A DNA stretch of 64,000 bases from Shimia sp965227725 (GTDB lineage: Bacteria; Pseudomonadota; Alphaproteobacteria; Rhodobacterales; Rhodobacteraceae), in NCBI RefSeq assembly GCF_965227725.1, contig NZ_CBDDGH010000006.1, forward strand, positions 1 through 64,000, written 5' to 3'. The first letter of the stretch is position 1. Every line of letters begins with the position of its first letter. The position numbers and the translations under genes are program-made. Shown here in pieces: positions 31,085-39,720 of the stretch. The notes beneath the pieces were generated by a model that was not told where the DNA came from, ran no database searches, and saw only the letters and a program-made list of their open reading frames with translations.

Positions 31085-31861
31085 TCACGCCTGCGCCACA
31101 TGGGGCAATAAGAAGGTGCCGGAGGGCGGCGTGGTGTTGACCTGAACGGCGCAGTGGTAGGCTTGGCTCAGCAAGCTGTTGGTGAAGACCGCTTCCGGCG
31201 TGCCTTGGGCAAGGATGCGGCCATCGCTGATCAGGGCGACGTCATCGGCAAACATGGCGGTGAGATTGAGATCATGCATCACCGCCACAACGCCGCCGCC
31301 CGCATCTGCAAAATCGCGGGCGATCTGCATCACCAGAAGCTGGTGGCCGATGTCGAGTGCGGAGACCGGCTCGTCCAGAAACAGCCAGCGGGGGGTGCCC
31401 TTCTGTGTCGGCTCCCAGACCTGCGCCAGAACGCGAGCGAGCTGCACCCGCTGTTGCTCGCCACCGGAGAGCTCCTGATAAAAGCGCGCGGCATAGCCGC
31501 TGAGGCCGACACGTTCCAACGCGGCGGGCACCAGATGCGGGCTGCCGCCGGAGGTGCCGTTCATCAGCCCCAAGCGGACCACTTCGGCCACGGTGAAGGG
31601 AAAGGCCAGCGGTGTGGCCTGAGGCAGCACGCCGCGCATGGCGGCAAGCTGCCAGGGTTTGGCTGTGTCGACGTCGGTGCCGTTGAGCAGCACTTTGCCA
31701 CCGTGGAGCACTTCGGCGGTCATGGCTTTCAAGAGCGTGGTTTTGCCCGAGCCGTTGGGGCCAACGATGGCGGTCAACGCGCCGGGGGCGGCGTTAAAGG
31801 ACACATCATGCAGCACGTCGCGGCTGCCAAAGGTGACGGTGATATTTGTGGCTGAGAGCAT
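31085..31861 (-). CDS. hmuV: Haem ABC transporter ATP-binding protein HmuV
   Basis: A 258-residue ATPase with Walker A GPNGSGKTTLLKAMTAE near residue 36, signature LSGGEQQRVQLARVLAQVWEP near residue 140, Walker B RWLFLDEPVSALD and the His switch VAVMHDLNLTAMFAD. The insertion before the Walker B (VWEPTQKGTPRWLFLDEP) is typical of HmuV proteins. It powers haem import together with HmuU and HmuT. Four bases separate it from hmuU. Confidence 0.93.
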   Translation of the reverse strand: MLSATNITVTFGSRDVLHDVSFNAAPGALTAIVGPNGSGKTTLLKAMTAEVLHGGKVLLNGTDVDTAKPWQLAAMRGVLPQATPLAFPFTVAEVVRLGLMNGTSGGSPHLVPAALERVGLSGYAARFYQELSGGEQQRVQLARVLAQVWEPTQKGTPRWLFLDEPVSALDIGHQLLVMQIARDFADAGGGVVAVMHDLNLTAMFADDVALISDGRILAQGTPEAVFTNSLLSQAYHCAVQVNTTPPSGTFLLPHVAQA

Positions 31862-31864
31862 GGC

Positions 31865-32941
31865 TTACATATCCACGAGGCCGCGGCGGCGCAGCAGGAT
31901 CCAGAGGAAGAAGGGGCCACCGATGACGGCCATGATGATGCCGATGGGCAATTCGGCGGGGGCGATGATCATGCGGCTGATGATGTCGGCCACCAGCAGG
32001 AGCGTGGCGCCCAAGAGCGCGGAGTTGCGCAAGAGGTAGGTGTGATCCGGCCCCACAGCGAGGCGCAGAAGGTGTGGCACCACGATGCCGACAAAGCCGA
32101 TGCCGCCGCTGACCGCAACGGCTGCGCCGACGGCCGCGGCAACCGCAAGGATGGCGACATTTTTGGTGCGCTGCACGTCGATGCCCATGTGGCTGGCGGC
32201 GGCTTCGCCAAGCGCCAGACCGTTGAGGCCTTTGGCAATGAAAGGCGTGGCAATCAGGGCGGCCAGCATCAGCGGCAGGGCGGCAAAGAGTTTGGACCAT
32301 GTGGCCCCGGCAATGGAGCCCATGCCCCAGAAGGTGAGCGTGCGCAGTTGGGCGTCATCGGCGATATAAATGAGCACGCCGCCAACAGCGCCGGTCAGCG
32401 CGCCAAGGCCGATCCCCGCCAGCAGCATGGTGGCGACAGAGGTGCGCCCTTTGCGGGTGGAGACATGATAGAGGATCAGGGTCATGGCCCAGCTGCCCGC
32501 AAAGGCGGCAATCGGCACAATGTAATAGCCAAGCGCGGCGCTGATCGCGGCAGGCAACAGGCCGCCAAGCACAATGGCGACGATGGCCCCGAAGGCAGCA
32601 CCGGCGCTGACGCCGATCAGGCCGGGGTCGGCCAGTGGGTTGCGAAAGAGCCCCTGCATGGTTGCGCCGGACACCGCCAGTGCGGCGCCAACCGCCACGC
32701 CCATCAAGGTGCGCGGCAGGCGGATGTCCCAGAGCACGACGCGCTCGCGCAGCTCAAGCTCCTCGCCGCGGGCCAGATCCCAGAGCGCCTGCCAGAGCGA
32801 GGTGCCGGATGCGCCAATGGCGAGAGAGGCCAGCATGGCAAGCAGCAGACCACCCACCAGCACCAAAGTGAGCCGATGGGCGCGATGGCTGCGGTCGCCC
32901 TCAAGGGGCGCTGCAGCTGGCGTGTGCAGTGCGAAGGCCAT
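31865..32941 (-). CDS. hmuU: Haem ABC transporter permease HmuU
   Basis: The 358-residue FecCD-family permease has about ten hydrophobic helices. Marks are DIRLPRTLMGVAVGAALAVSGATMQGLFRNPLADPGLIG, the family's first signature, and GGIGFVGIVVPHLLRLAVGPDH near residue 285. It forms the inner-membrane channel for haem. The stop and start codons overlap by one base with hmuT, and hmuV follows closely, so HmuTUV are co-produced. Confidence 0.93.
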   Translation of the reverse strand: MAFALHTPAAAPLEGDRSHRAHRLTLVLVGGLLLAMLASLAIGASGTSLWQALWDLARGEELELRERVVLWDIRLPRTLMGVAVGAALAVSGATMQGLFRNPLADPGLIGVSAGAAFGAIVAIVLGGLLPAAISAALGYYIVPIAAFAGSWAMTLILYHVSTRKGRTSVATMLLAGIGLGALTGAVGGVLIYIADDAQLRTLTFWGMGSIAGATWSKLFAALPLMLAALIATPFIAKGLNGLALGEAAASHMGIDVQRTKNVAILAVAAAVGAAVAVSGGIGFVGIVVPHLLRLAVGPDHTYLLRNSALLGATLLLVADIISRMIIAPAELPIGIIMAVIGGPFFLWILLRRRGLVDM

Positions 32942-33810
32942 CAGCTTTCAATGTCCGCCAAAGCGTCGGCCAGCTCGGAAATCGCCTGCGCGGTGCGGAC
33001 GGAGAAGCCCAGAAGCAACATGCCGTCCATGCGCACCACCGCCTCATTGAGGGCGGCCGGTGTCTGGCCAATGGCAGGGTGGGCGCGCAGGGTTTCATTG
33101 CTGGCGCTGTGATCGCCCTGACGGCCCATCATCAGAATGACTTCGGCCCCGCTGGTGGCGATGGCTTCGTCGGTCATGGGTTTGAAGCCTTCAAAACCGG
33201 TGGCGGCGTTCTGGCCACCCGCAAGCGAGATGATCGCATCCGCGCTGGTGTTGGTGCCAGCCGCCATCACGCGCCCCCCCGCGGCGGACAGGATAAAGAG
33301 CACTTTGGGGCGGTGGGTGGTGTCGACTTTGGCAAGCGCCTCGGCGATGGCCGCGTCGGTTTGAGCCGCCAGCGCCTCGCCTTTCTCCTGAACCCCCAGA
33401 ATTCCGGCCACGGTGAGGATCTTTTCGCTGATGGCTTCGCGGGTGAAACCGTCGTTGATTTCCGCCACCGGAATGGCGGCCTCGCGCAGCAGTTCCATGG
33501 TTTCCAGCGGACCGGCACCCGCCTCACTGATGATGAGATCGGGATTGACCGACAAGAGGCCTTCCGGGGACAGGCGGCGGATATAGCCCACATCGGGCAG
33601 ATCGCGCGCCTCAGCCGGGAAGTTGGAGGTGGTGTCACGCGCAACAAGGCGGTCTTCTTCCTCAAGTGCGTAGACGATTTCGGTGACCGCGCCGCCGACC
33701 GCGACAATGCGGGAGGCTGGTTCATCCGCTTGCAAGGTGGTGCCCAGCAGGATTGCCAGTGCACCGGCCATCACGGACTGTGTGGCCGCTATTCCGCTCA
33801 ATTTCATCAT
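32941..33810 (-). CDS. hmuT: Periplasmic haem-binding protein HmuT
   Basis: The 289-residue protein starts with a signal peptide (QSVMAGALAILLGTTLQA) and continues with RIVAVGGAVTEIVYALEEEDRLVARDTTSNFP, DVGYIRRLSPEGLLSVNPDLIISEAGAGP and the long connecting helix of class III binding proteins. The wording SNFPAEARDLPDVGYIRRL is characteristic of HmuT/PhuT haem-binding proteins. It delivers haem from the receptor to HmuUV. It overlaps hmuS by 4 bases and hmuU by 1 base. Confidence 0.92.
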   Translation of the reverse strand: MMKLSGIAATQSVMAGALAILLGTTLQADEPASRIVAVGGAVTEIVYALEEEDRLVARDTTSNFPAEARDLPDVGYIRRLSPEGLLSVNPDLIISEAGAGPLETMELLREAAIPVAEINDGFTREAISEKILTVAGILGVQEKGEALAAQTDAAIAEALAKVDTTHRPKVLFILSAAGGRVMAAGTNTSADAIISLAGGQNAATGFEGFKPMTDEAIATSGAEVILMMGRQGDHSASNETLRAHPAIGQTPAALNEAVVRMDGMLLLGFSVRTAQAISELADALADIES

Positions 33811-34859
33811 GCCGGAACCTCCGCAAAGCTGTCTTCAAGATCGGCCATCAGGGCATTCCAGCCCGCCGCCGCATCGTCATCGCGCAGCACACCAAAGAAC
33901 TGCGCAATCAACGCGCCCTCGGCATCAAAGGCCTCAACCGAGATGGCCGGCCCGCGACGGGTGCTTTTGGTGACCGCGTAGACCTCGGCGATGTGGTCCT
34001 TGCGCAGATGAAGATCGTGGCCGGGATCAAGCACGTTGATCCAAGGGCCCATTTCCACAATGCGCGCCACCGGGCCGGTGTGAATTTCGATGCATCCCGC
34101 ATTGCCGACGAAGATCATCACCGGCACTTCTTTCTCAGACGCGCGGTGCAGCAGCGCTTCGACGGATTTGGGCGCAAGCGACCGGGCATAAGGCGCGCCC
34201 GCAATGCGGTAGGCCCCAAGACGGTTCATCTTCATTTTGCGGGTGAGCTGCATGAACTGATGGGTGTCGGTGAGCTTGTCCCACTCCGCGCGCAGCTTTT
34301 CAGCTTTCTCCGCATCGCCCTTCGCACCCTCAACAGGCTTGCGCGGCTCGACAGTCAACGCATCGGATTGCTCAGACAGTTTCAGCTCCGCAACAATCGC
34401 GTCCCATGCTTCAAGATTGGAGGCCTCGCGCAGGTGGACCTTGTGCACCGCATCACCAGCCGCATCAAACACCTGAATGGAGCGCTTCACACCTTTGTCG
34501 GTGGACTTCTCCACGGCAAAGGCATGTTTCCAGTGGCCGGGGAACATGCGCAGGTCGATCTCTTCATTGACCACCAACGCCGCGTGGTCGCCTGACCGGT
34601 AGTTGGCATATTCGCCCACCTTCTCGATCACGCAGGAGCGGTTGCGGGTCAGGGCCATGACTTCGCCCAGACGCTCAAAGGCGGCAAACAGCGGATCCAG
34701 CTCTGCGGTCACACAGGTCACGCCCTCGCCAACATGGGCGGCGATCAGTTCCGCTTCGGAAATGCCAAGCTGGTCTGCGAGGTCACGCTCCCGAAGGGTG
34801 CTGTGTTCTGCGCGAGCGTCACGGATTGCTTGCGGAGTAAGGGCGGAAGTGGCGGCCAT
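33807..34859 (-). CDS. hmuS: Haem-degrading/haem-handling protein HmuS
   Basis: The 350-residue cytoplasmic protein is built of two related halves, as in HemS/ChuS/HmuS. Recognisable segments are LRERDLADQLGISEAELIAAHVG at the N-terminus, NRSCVIEKVGEYANY, FPGHWKHAFAVEK in the first half and GNAGCIEIHTGPVARI, LDPGHDLHLR in the second. These proteins bind and degrade, or pass on, imported haem. It is the first gene of the minus-strand operon, divergent from the receptor gene at 35093. Confidence 0.92.
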   Translation of the reverse strand: MAATSALTPQAIRDARAEHSTLRERDLADQLGISEAELIAAHVGEGVTCVTAELDPLFAAFERLGEVMALTRNRSCVIEKVGEYANYRSGDHAALVVNEEIDLRMFPGHWKHAFAVEKSTDKGVKRSIQVFDAAGDAVHKVHLREASNLEAWDAIVAELKLSEQSDALTVEPRKPVEGAKGDAEKAEKLRAEWDKLTDTHQFMQLTRKMKMNRLGAYRIAGAPYARSLAPKSVEALLHRASEKEVPVMIFVGNAGCIEIHTGPVARIVEMGPWINVLDPGHDLHLRKDHIAEVYAVTKSTRRGPAISVEAFDAEGALIAQFFGVLRDDDAAAGWNALMADLEDSFAEVPA

Positions 34860-35092
34860 AGTGCGCGCTCCTGTCAGTCATCAAGGCGTAAAGGTCTGGA
34901 GACAGGCTGGCGTGTGCAGAATAGTCACAGGGTGCTGGCGTCGGTGATCAAGTTGAATCACATTGTTGACAGAAATAGTGCGATTTATTAACGAGCGCAA
35001 GTCGTTCGCCGGAGAGCGAACAGACTCACTCAACAAGTCGTCGCCAGCCTCCCCCGCCAGCATCTTGAACAGACTATTGGAAGGGGATTTCC
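34860..35092. promoter_or_regulatory. Divergent control region between hmuS operon and hmuR
   Basis: The 233-base region must carry promoters for both directions. On the plus strand TTGACA (34966-34971) is a good -35 for the receptor gene; a -10 near 34985-34995 (TTATTA/TAACGA) is weak. Just upstream lies an interrupted inverted repeat, GTGAT at 34944-34948 and ATCAC at 34957-34961, with TCAAGTTGA at its centre, a plausible iron- or haem-responsive operator. I see no classical Fur box or perfect Irr box. Confidence 0.5.
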
Positions 35093-37120
35093 ATGTTTGC
35101 CTGCACCACTCGCAGAGCAGCACTGCTCTGCAGCGCCGCGCTCATTTCAACCACATCCGTCATGGCGCAAGACAGCCTGAGCGACGGTGTTCTGGACGGC
35201 GTGACCGACGGCGTCATTCTGCTTGATGAAATTGTGCTGAAACGCTCCAAGCGCGACATTCAAACGGACACGGCCAACTCCATCACTGTTATTGAACAGG
35301 AAGAGATTGATGACCGTCAGGCCACCACGGTTGCCGAGCTGATCGACAGTGTGCCCGGTGTGACCCTGATCAACGGTGCAACGCCACAAGGCTCCGGCAT
35401 CAACATCCGTGGCTTTGGCGCAAACAGCACTTTCGGCAGCGATCAGAAAGTTCTGATCCAGGTGGACGGCGCCTCCGTTGGCTCCGAAGAGCTTTACCGG
35501 ATCAGCACCCAGCTGTTCACCGACCCGGCGCTTTATAAAGAGGTCTCTGTACTGCGCGGTCTGGGCGGCTCTTTTGAATATGGCTCTGGTGCCATCGGCG
35601 GCGTGGTTCTGTTGGAAACCAAAGACGCTTCTGATTTCACCGGTGGTGAAGTTGGCTTCAAGTTCCGCCAAACCCTGCAAGGCAACACCAACGGCAGCGG
35701 GTTCTCAAGCTCCTCCATTCTGGCCTGGCAGCCAACTGAGAATTTCGAAGTGCTCGGCAACTTTACCTACAGCGAGCAAAAAAACCAGAAAGATGGTGCT
35801 GGTGAAATCATCGGGAACTCCGCGTTTGAACTGCCGTCTTATGCGCTCAAAATGCGCGGCGTTTTTGGGGACGATCTCTCCCACCGTCTTGAGCTTAGCC
35901 TGAGCCACACCAACTCGTCTGAAAAAGACGTGCCATACGACAGCTTTGGCACCACCACTGATGCCTTTGGCAACGTGGACCGCGATCTGGAAAATACCAT
36001 TGGCGTGCTGACCTATGGCTACAATCCGGCGGACAATGACCTGATCGATCTGGAAGTGAAGCTGAGCTACTCCGATCAGACCATTGACCAGAGCTATGTG
36101 GCGGGGTCGTCCTCTCTGGAAGGCACGCCAAGCTTCCCGTTCCTTGAGCCTCTTGTGGAAGCCGATCACCAGTATGAAACCACCAAGCTGCTGGTGAAGA
36201 ACACCTCGCTGTTCAGCACCGGGCAGGCCACACACGATATGCGTTACGGTGTTGAACTCAGCCGTCGCGATCGTCTGGATGCGTCTTCTGCGCCGGGCGG
36301 CACGGATGACCGGGTTGCTGTGTTCGTCGTGGATGACATCGACTTTGGCAACGGGCTGACCCTGACGCCGGGTGTGCGCTTTGAGGATCAGACCATTGAG
36401 GGCAACGGTTCTGCAGATGGAAAATATGACAACAGCGCCCTGATGGGCGGCGTGTCTGCGCAGTATAAATTCGCCAGCGGCTGGTCGGTTTTGGGCAGCG
36501 TGGGCTACACCGAGAGCATGCCTATCATTGATGACCTCGGCACGCCGGTCTTCATGACCCAGAGCGAAAAAGCACGCAACTATGAGATTGGCACCTCCTA
36601 TGCCAACACCGGTGTGTTCCGCGAACAGGACAGCATCGCGTTTAAAGCAACCGTGTATCAGACCGACATCTGGGACATCACCTCTTACCGCAACGTGGAC
36701 CGTGTGGAACTGACCGGTATCGAGCTTGAAGGCCGTTACGCGCTGGAGAGTGGTTTTTATGCGGATGTGAACGCCAACTTCCAGGATGGCGACGAGATCC
36801 GCACCAATGGCGATGTGCTGGACTGGCGCAACCTGCCTGCTGATCAGCTGCGCCTGACACTTGGTAAGCGCTTTGACCGCAAGTGGGATCTGAGCTGGGA
36901 AATGGTGGCCAATGCCGAAACCGAGGTCAACGGCAGCGAGGCCCCAGGCTATGTGGTGCACAATCTGCGTGCCACCTATCGCCCGCAGGAAGGCGCCTTT
37001 GAAGGGCTGGAAGTGCGCATGGGTCTGGAGAACGCCTTTGACAAACTCTACACCCCCTACCTTGCCACCCGCCCGGCACCGGGCCGGACCCTCAAGGTCT
37101 CGCTGGCAAAAACCTTCTAA
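35093..37120 (+). CDS. hmuR: TonB-dependent haem/haemoglobin receptor HmuR
   Basis: The 675-residue receptor has a signal peptide (MFACTTRRAALLCSAALISTTSVMAQ), a TonB box (VILLDEIVL), a plug (about 50-180; DRQATTVAELIDSVPGVTLI, INIRGFG, LRGLGGSFEYGSGAIGGVV) and a barrel ending VRMGLENAFDKLYTPYLATRPAPGRTLKVSLAKTF. The plug wording and the TRPAPGRTLK tail match haem receptors, and the divergent hmuSTUV-exbBDD-tonB operon supports this. I do not find the FRAP and NPNL motifs of well-studied haem receptors in the barrel, so the exact ligand is open. The ribosome site GGAAGGGGATTTCC precedes the ATG. Confidence 0.9.
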   Translation: MFACTTRRAALLCSAALISTTSVMAQDSLSDGVLDGVTDGVILLDEIVLKRSKRDIQTDTANSITVIEQEEIDDRQATTVAELIDSVPGVTLINGATPQGSGINIRGFGANSTFGSDQKVLIQVDGASVGSEELYRISTQLFTDPALYKEVSVLRGLGGSFEYGSGAIGGVVLLETKDASDFTGGEVGFKFRQTLQGNTNGSGFSSSSILAWQPTENFEVLGNFTYSEQKNQKDGAGEIIGNSAFELPSYALKMRGVFGDDLSHRLELSLSHTNSSEKDVPYDSFGTTTDAFGNVDRDLENTIGVLTYGYNPADNDLIDLEVKLSYSDQTIDQSYVAGSSSLEGTPSFPFLEPLVEADHQYETTKLLVKNTSLFSTGQATHDMRYGVELSRRDRLDASSAPGGTDDRVAVFVVDDIDFGNGLTLTPGVRFEDQTIEGNGSADGKYDNSALMGGVSAQYKFASGWSVLGSVGYTESMPIIDDLGTPVFMTQSEKARNYEIGTSYANTGVFREQDSIAFKATVYQTDIWDITSYRNVDRVELTGIELEGRYALESGFYADVNANFQDGDEIRTNGDVLDWRNLPADQLRLTLGKRFDRKWDLSWEMVANAETEVNGSEAPGYVVHNLRATYRPQEGAFEGLEVRMGLENAFDKLYTPYLATRPAPGRTLKVSLAKTF

Positions 37121-37137
37121 GGTTTAAGACATAAGAG

Positions 37138-37163
37138 TTTCCGGCGGCTGCGGTCGCCGGAAA
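37138..37163 (+). terminator. Hairpin after hmuR
   Basis: TTTCCGGCG (37138-37146) pairs perfectly with CGCCGGAAA (37155-37163) around an eight-base loop, 18 bases after the hmuR stop. A T-run is lacking on the plus strand, so it may be a weak or factor-assisted terminator, possibly shared with the converging WGR gene. Confidence 0.55.
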
Positions 37164-37235
37164 GCATGGTTTACCCCATCCTGTAAACGGGTTCCCTAAC
37201 ATTTTGCTGTGCCAGATCCGCGCCAAGTCTGCGCG

Positions 37236-37499
37236 TCAGAGGCTGTCGCCAAACAGGGTCAGCTGCACCGGGATTGAGGCATAGCCGTTGCGCATCTTGG
37301 CGGCTTTCAGATCAATACAGACATCATGGGCCGCGGCCTCGGTTGCGAGATACTCGATGCGGCTTTTGCTGCCCTTGTGGCCAAGGCGGCCCCATTCGTG
37401 GATCACGCACCATTCGCCAAAGAGCGTCTGCGTGACATAAAGCACGTAGAAGCGACGCTGGCGGCGGCCAGGATTGATTTTCTCTAGTCGGATCAGCAC
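37236..37499 (-). CDS. WGR domain protein
   Basis: I choose the GTG at 37499, which has GGAGG eight bases upstream, overlapping the end of the ScpB gene. The product is about 87 residues and consists almost only of a WGR domain (FYVLYVTQTLFGEWCVIHEWGRLGHKG, with the defining WGR at the core, then EAAAHDVCIDLKAAKMRNGY). WGR domains bind nucleic-acid ends in some proteins. Small stand-alone forms are common on alphaproteobacterial plasmids, role unknown. It is the last gene of a DUF1403-ScpB-WGR operon. Confidence 0.85.
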   Translation of the reverse strand: MLIRLEKINPGRRQRRFYVLYVTQTLFGEWCVIHEWGRLGHKGSKSRIEYLATEAAAHDVCIDLKAAKMRNGYASIPVQLTLFGDSL

Positions 37500-37500
37500 C

Positions 37501-38094
37501 TCAACCCTCCGGATGCAGACCCGCATCTGTCAGCATTTCACGATCGGGCAAATCTCTAAGGCTTTCCAGATCGAACGCCACCAAAAACTGATCGGTTGTC
37601 ACAAAAGTGTAGGGCGCGCCGCGTCTCGGGCTGCGGGGGCCGGTGCCGATGAGGCCGCGCTCATGCAGGCGGCCGATGAGATCGCGGCTGATGTCTTTGC
37701 CAAAGATGTCTTTGAGACCGTCGCGGGTGATCGGCTGGCGGTAGGCGATGGCGGCGAGCACGGCGATTTCAAACTCGCCAAGGTCCACCAGATGCGCGCC
37801 CAGATGGGCGGCGGCATGGATGGCGGGTGCATAGGCCGGGCGGGTGCGCAGGATCCAGCCGTCATTCACGGCGGCGATCTCAAAGGCGCGGCCTTCCAGA
37901 TCGGCGGCGAGATCATCAATCAGCAGATCAACCGACGCCCCCTGCCCCACCACGCGGGCCAAATCCTCTTTGGGCACCGGGGATGCGGAGGCAAAGAGCA
38001 CCGCCTCGATCCGGCGCATCCATTCGCGCCAGCGCAGGGCGGGTTCAACGCCTAGAAGTTCGCGATCCAAAACAGGCTCTGTGCGGTCTTTCAT
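37501..38094 (-). CDS. ScpB-like chromosome segregation protein (plasmid form)
   Basis: A 197-residue protein with the two winged-helix domains of ScpB: RRIEAVLFASASPVPKEDLARVVGQGASV at about residues 27-55, and FEIAVLAAIAYRQPITRDGLKDIFGKDISRDLIGRLHERGLIGTGPRSPRRGAPYTFVTTDQFL at about 107-170. ScpB is a kleisin partner in SMC condensin. No scpA or smc gene lies nearby. Such ScpB copies beside DUF1403 and WGR genes recur on alphaproteobacterial replicons, so a role in replicon maintenance is plausible. It is 4 bases downstream of the DUF1403 gene. Confidence 0.85.
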   Translation of the reverse strand: MKDRTEPVLDRELLGVEPALRWREWMRRIEAVLFASASPVPKEDLARVVGQGASVDLLIDDLAADLEGRAFEIAAVNDGWILRTRPAYAPAIHAAAHLGAHLVDLGEFEIAVLAAIAYRQPITRDGLKDIFGKDISRDLIGRLHERGLIGTGPRSPRRGAPYTFVTTDQFLVAFDLESLRDLPDREMLTDAGLHPEG

Positions 38095-38098
38095 CGGC

Positions 38099-39013
38099 TC
38101 AGATCCCGTAGAGCCGGAAGCTTTCGCGCCCGGTCAATTCGCGCGCGACGCCAAGGCTCACCAGCCGGTCACAAAACCGCCGCGCGGCACGATCTGACAT
38201 GAGATGGGTCAACGCCTGAGGGGCCACAGCGTCATGAGACAGAAAGAGGTCGACCGCCTGCGCCGCCCCTTTGGCGCGCAGCTTTGGGGCAATGGCGCGC
38301 AGAACCTCTGCCTTGCGGATCAGGCCAAGCGCCAGCCCGATGGCCTGCTCTGCCCCCGAGGCTGCGGCCTGATGGCAGGCCAAGTGCAGCGCTTCGCCGG
38401 ATTTGCGCAGATCGCGGGGCGTGAGGCTGAGCGCAAGCAGCGGGACTAGGTAGGACCAGCGCATCTTTTTTGACAGGGTGGCATCCGCAAGCGCCAGCGC
38501 CAGAGCCTCGGCCTTTGGCTGATCGCGCAGAACCGCCTCCAGAGTCGCGGCCGCGCTGGACAGCGGGTTGCGCGAAGCCCCCTCGCCCTCAGCGGCCATC
38601 CAGGTTTCGATCTCCGCCGTATCATATTGCGGAAAGGCGCGATGCAAGGCGACCGCGCTCAACGGTCTGGCCGCCGCGCGCAGCCAGCTTTGGTAGGTGT
38701 CTCCGGCCGGGCCGGGTTGATCCTCGGGGCGCAGAAAGAGAACCGCATCCCGCAGCTCCGCCAGACGCTCCGGCCGACCGGTGGCAATCACGCAGGCTTC
38801 CGCCGCGCGCAGGGCCAATCGCTCACGCAGCAAGGGCTGTGGCAAAGCCGCCTGCGAAAGAACGATATTGAGCCGCGACAGCGCTGTGCCTGAAAGAAAA
38901 GCGGCATCTTCCAGCGATTGCGCCGCCAGAGAAGAGGCCGCGTGCCCCTGATCCAGCGGAGGCAGATCAAGGCTCAAATCCTGCAAAGAGAGAGAAGACG
39001 GCGCGGCTATCAT
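38099..39013 (-). CDS. DUF1403 family protein
   Basis: This 304-residue protein is rich in Ala and Leu, mostly helical and without signal peptide or membrane helices. Segments such as EDAAFLSGTALSRLNIVL and RERLALRAAEACVIATGRPERLAELRDAV are typical of DUF1403, a family I know mainly from rhizobial and Rhodobacterales plasmids. The function is unknown. It heads the DUF1403-ScpB-WGR operon next to a toxin-antitoxin pair and the partition genes, so a part in replicon upkeep is an inference from context. Confidence 0.75.
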   Translation of the reverse strand: MIAAPSSLSLQDLSLDLPPLDQGHAASSLAAQSLEDAAFLSGTALSRLNIVLSQAALPQPLLRERLALRAAEACVIATGRPERLAELRDAVLFLRPEDQPGPAGDTYQSWLRAAARPLSAVALHRAFPQYDTAEIETWMAAEGEGASRNPLSSAAATLEAVLRDQPKAEALALALADATLSKKMRWSYLVPLLALSLTPRDLRKSGEALHLACHQAAASGAEQAIGLALGLIRKAEVLRAIAPKLRAKGAAQAVDLFLSHDAVAPQALTHLMSDRAARRFCDRLVSLGVARELTGRESFRLYGI

Positions 39014-39157
39014 GTTCGGGAGCCTAATCGCACGCGGCGCTTATGACCAGATTTTTCCGCAAAAAGCGCCGCAACATGCAAGACCCGGTCATGTCCAATA
39101 ATCTTGATTTATCGGTCACAATGGGCGAATCTCACGCTTATGAGGCCTTTAAACCGC

Positions 39158-39451
39158 TCATATGCCATTTATCAGGATGTCCAACGCCCTCTTCAAGGGC
39201 TCTTTATGCGCCGCCAGAGAGCCCAGAGGGCCGCTCAGCGCGCCTTGTGGCACCGTTTGCACCTCAGGCACACGCACAAGCCACAGAGCGCCCTCAAACG
39301 CGACCTCAGGGGTCAGACCCGGCAGTGCCGTGAACCGCGCGGCCTCCCGCAAGGGCGCGACGATGCGCGAGGCCTCTATGCCGATCAGATCGGTCTGCAG
39401 ATCCACAACCAGCTGCCCGTCCGCAAGACGGTAGACATCAAACTGCGCCAT
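39158..39451 (-). CDS. ccdB: CcdB-like toxin (gyrase inhibitor family)
   Basis: The 97-residue protein follows CcdB from end to end: FDVYRLADGQLVVDLQTDLIG near the start, a central IVAPL, and the C-terminal EPLKRALDILINGI. CcdB traps DNA gyrase and kills cells that lose the replicon. The C-terminal residues are NGI, not the WGI of the F-plasmid protein; some active homologues also lack that Trp, so activity is not excluded. It lies 6 bases after the antitoxin gene, in the normal antitoxin-first order. Confidence 0.85.
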   Translation of the reverse strand: MAQFDVYRLADGQLVVDLQTDLIGIEASRIVAPLREAARFTALPGLTPEVAFEGALWLVRVPEVQTVPQGALSGPLGSLAAHKEPLKRALDILINGI

Positions 39452-39457
39452 GGCCCC

Positions 39458-39697
39458 CTACCCTCGCTTTGGCCCCGGCTTTGGCGCGGTTTCAGACAGG
39501 CTGACAGCCGCGCTGGCAACCTCCTCACCATAGGCCTCAATCGCGGCACGGTTTTCCTCGCGCCAGCGGCGGTTCTGCTCGGCCTTGCAGGCGTCAACGA
39601 TGGCCGCCTCCGCAAGACGCGACATGTTCAGGCCCAGATCCCGCGCTTTGGCGACCACCTTTGCCTCCAGCGTCAGATTGACTTTGATACGGCTCAT
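39458..39697 (-). CDS. ccdA: CcdA-like antitoxin
   Basis: A 79-residue protein from the ATG at 39697. The N-terminal ribbon-helix-helix (SRIKVNLTLEAKVVAKARDLGLNMSRLAEAAI) binds the operator. The following RRWREENRAAIEAYGEEVASAAVSL wraps CcdB in known systems. The C-terminal tail (ETAPKPGPKRG) is unlike the usual end of CcdA. It should neutralise the toxin encoded downstream and autorepress the pair. Its promoter lies in the 23 bases shared with the start of the divergent recombinase gene and further inside it. Confidence 0.85.
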   Translation of the reverse strand: MSRIKVNLTLEAKVVAKARDLGLNMSRLAEAAIVDACKAEQNRRWREENRAAIEAYGEEVASAAVSLSETAPKPGPKRG

Positions 39698-39720
39698 CAC
39701 GGCCCTCGATATTTATACGT

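Noticed and set aside
32042..33981. Two frames of about 350 codons opposite hmuU/hmuT
   Set aside because: Antisense shadows of well-supported haem transport genes.
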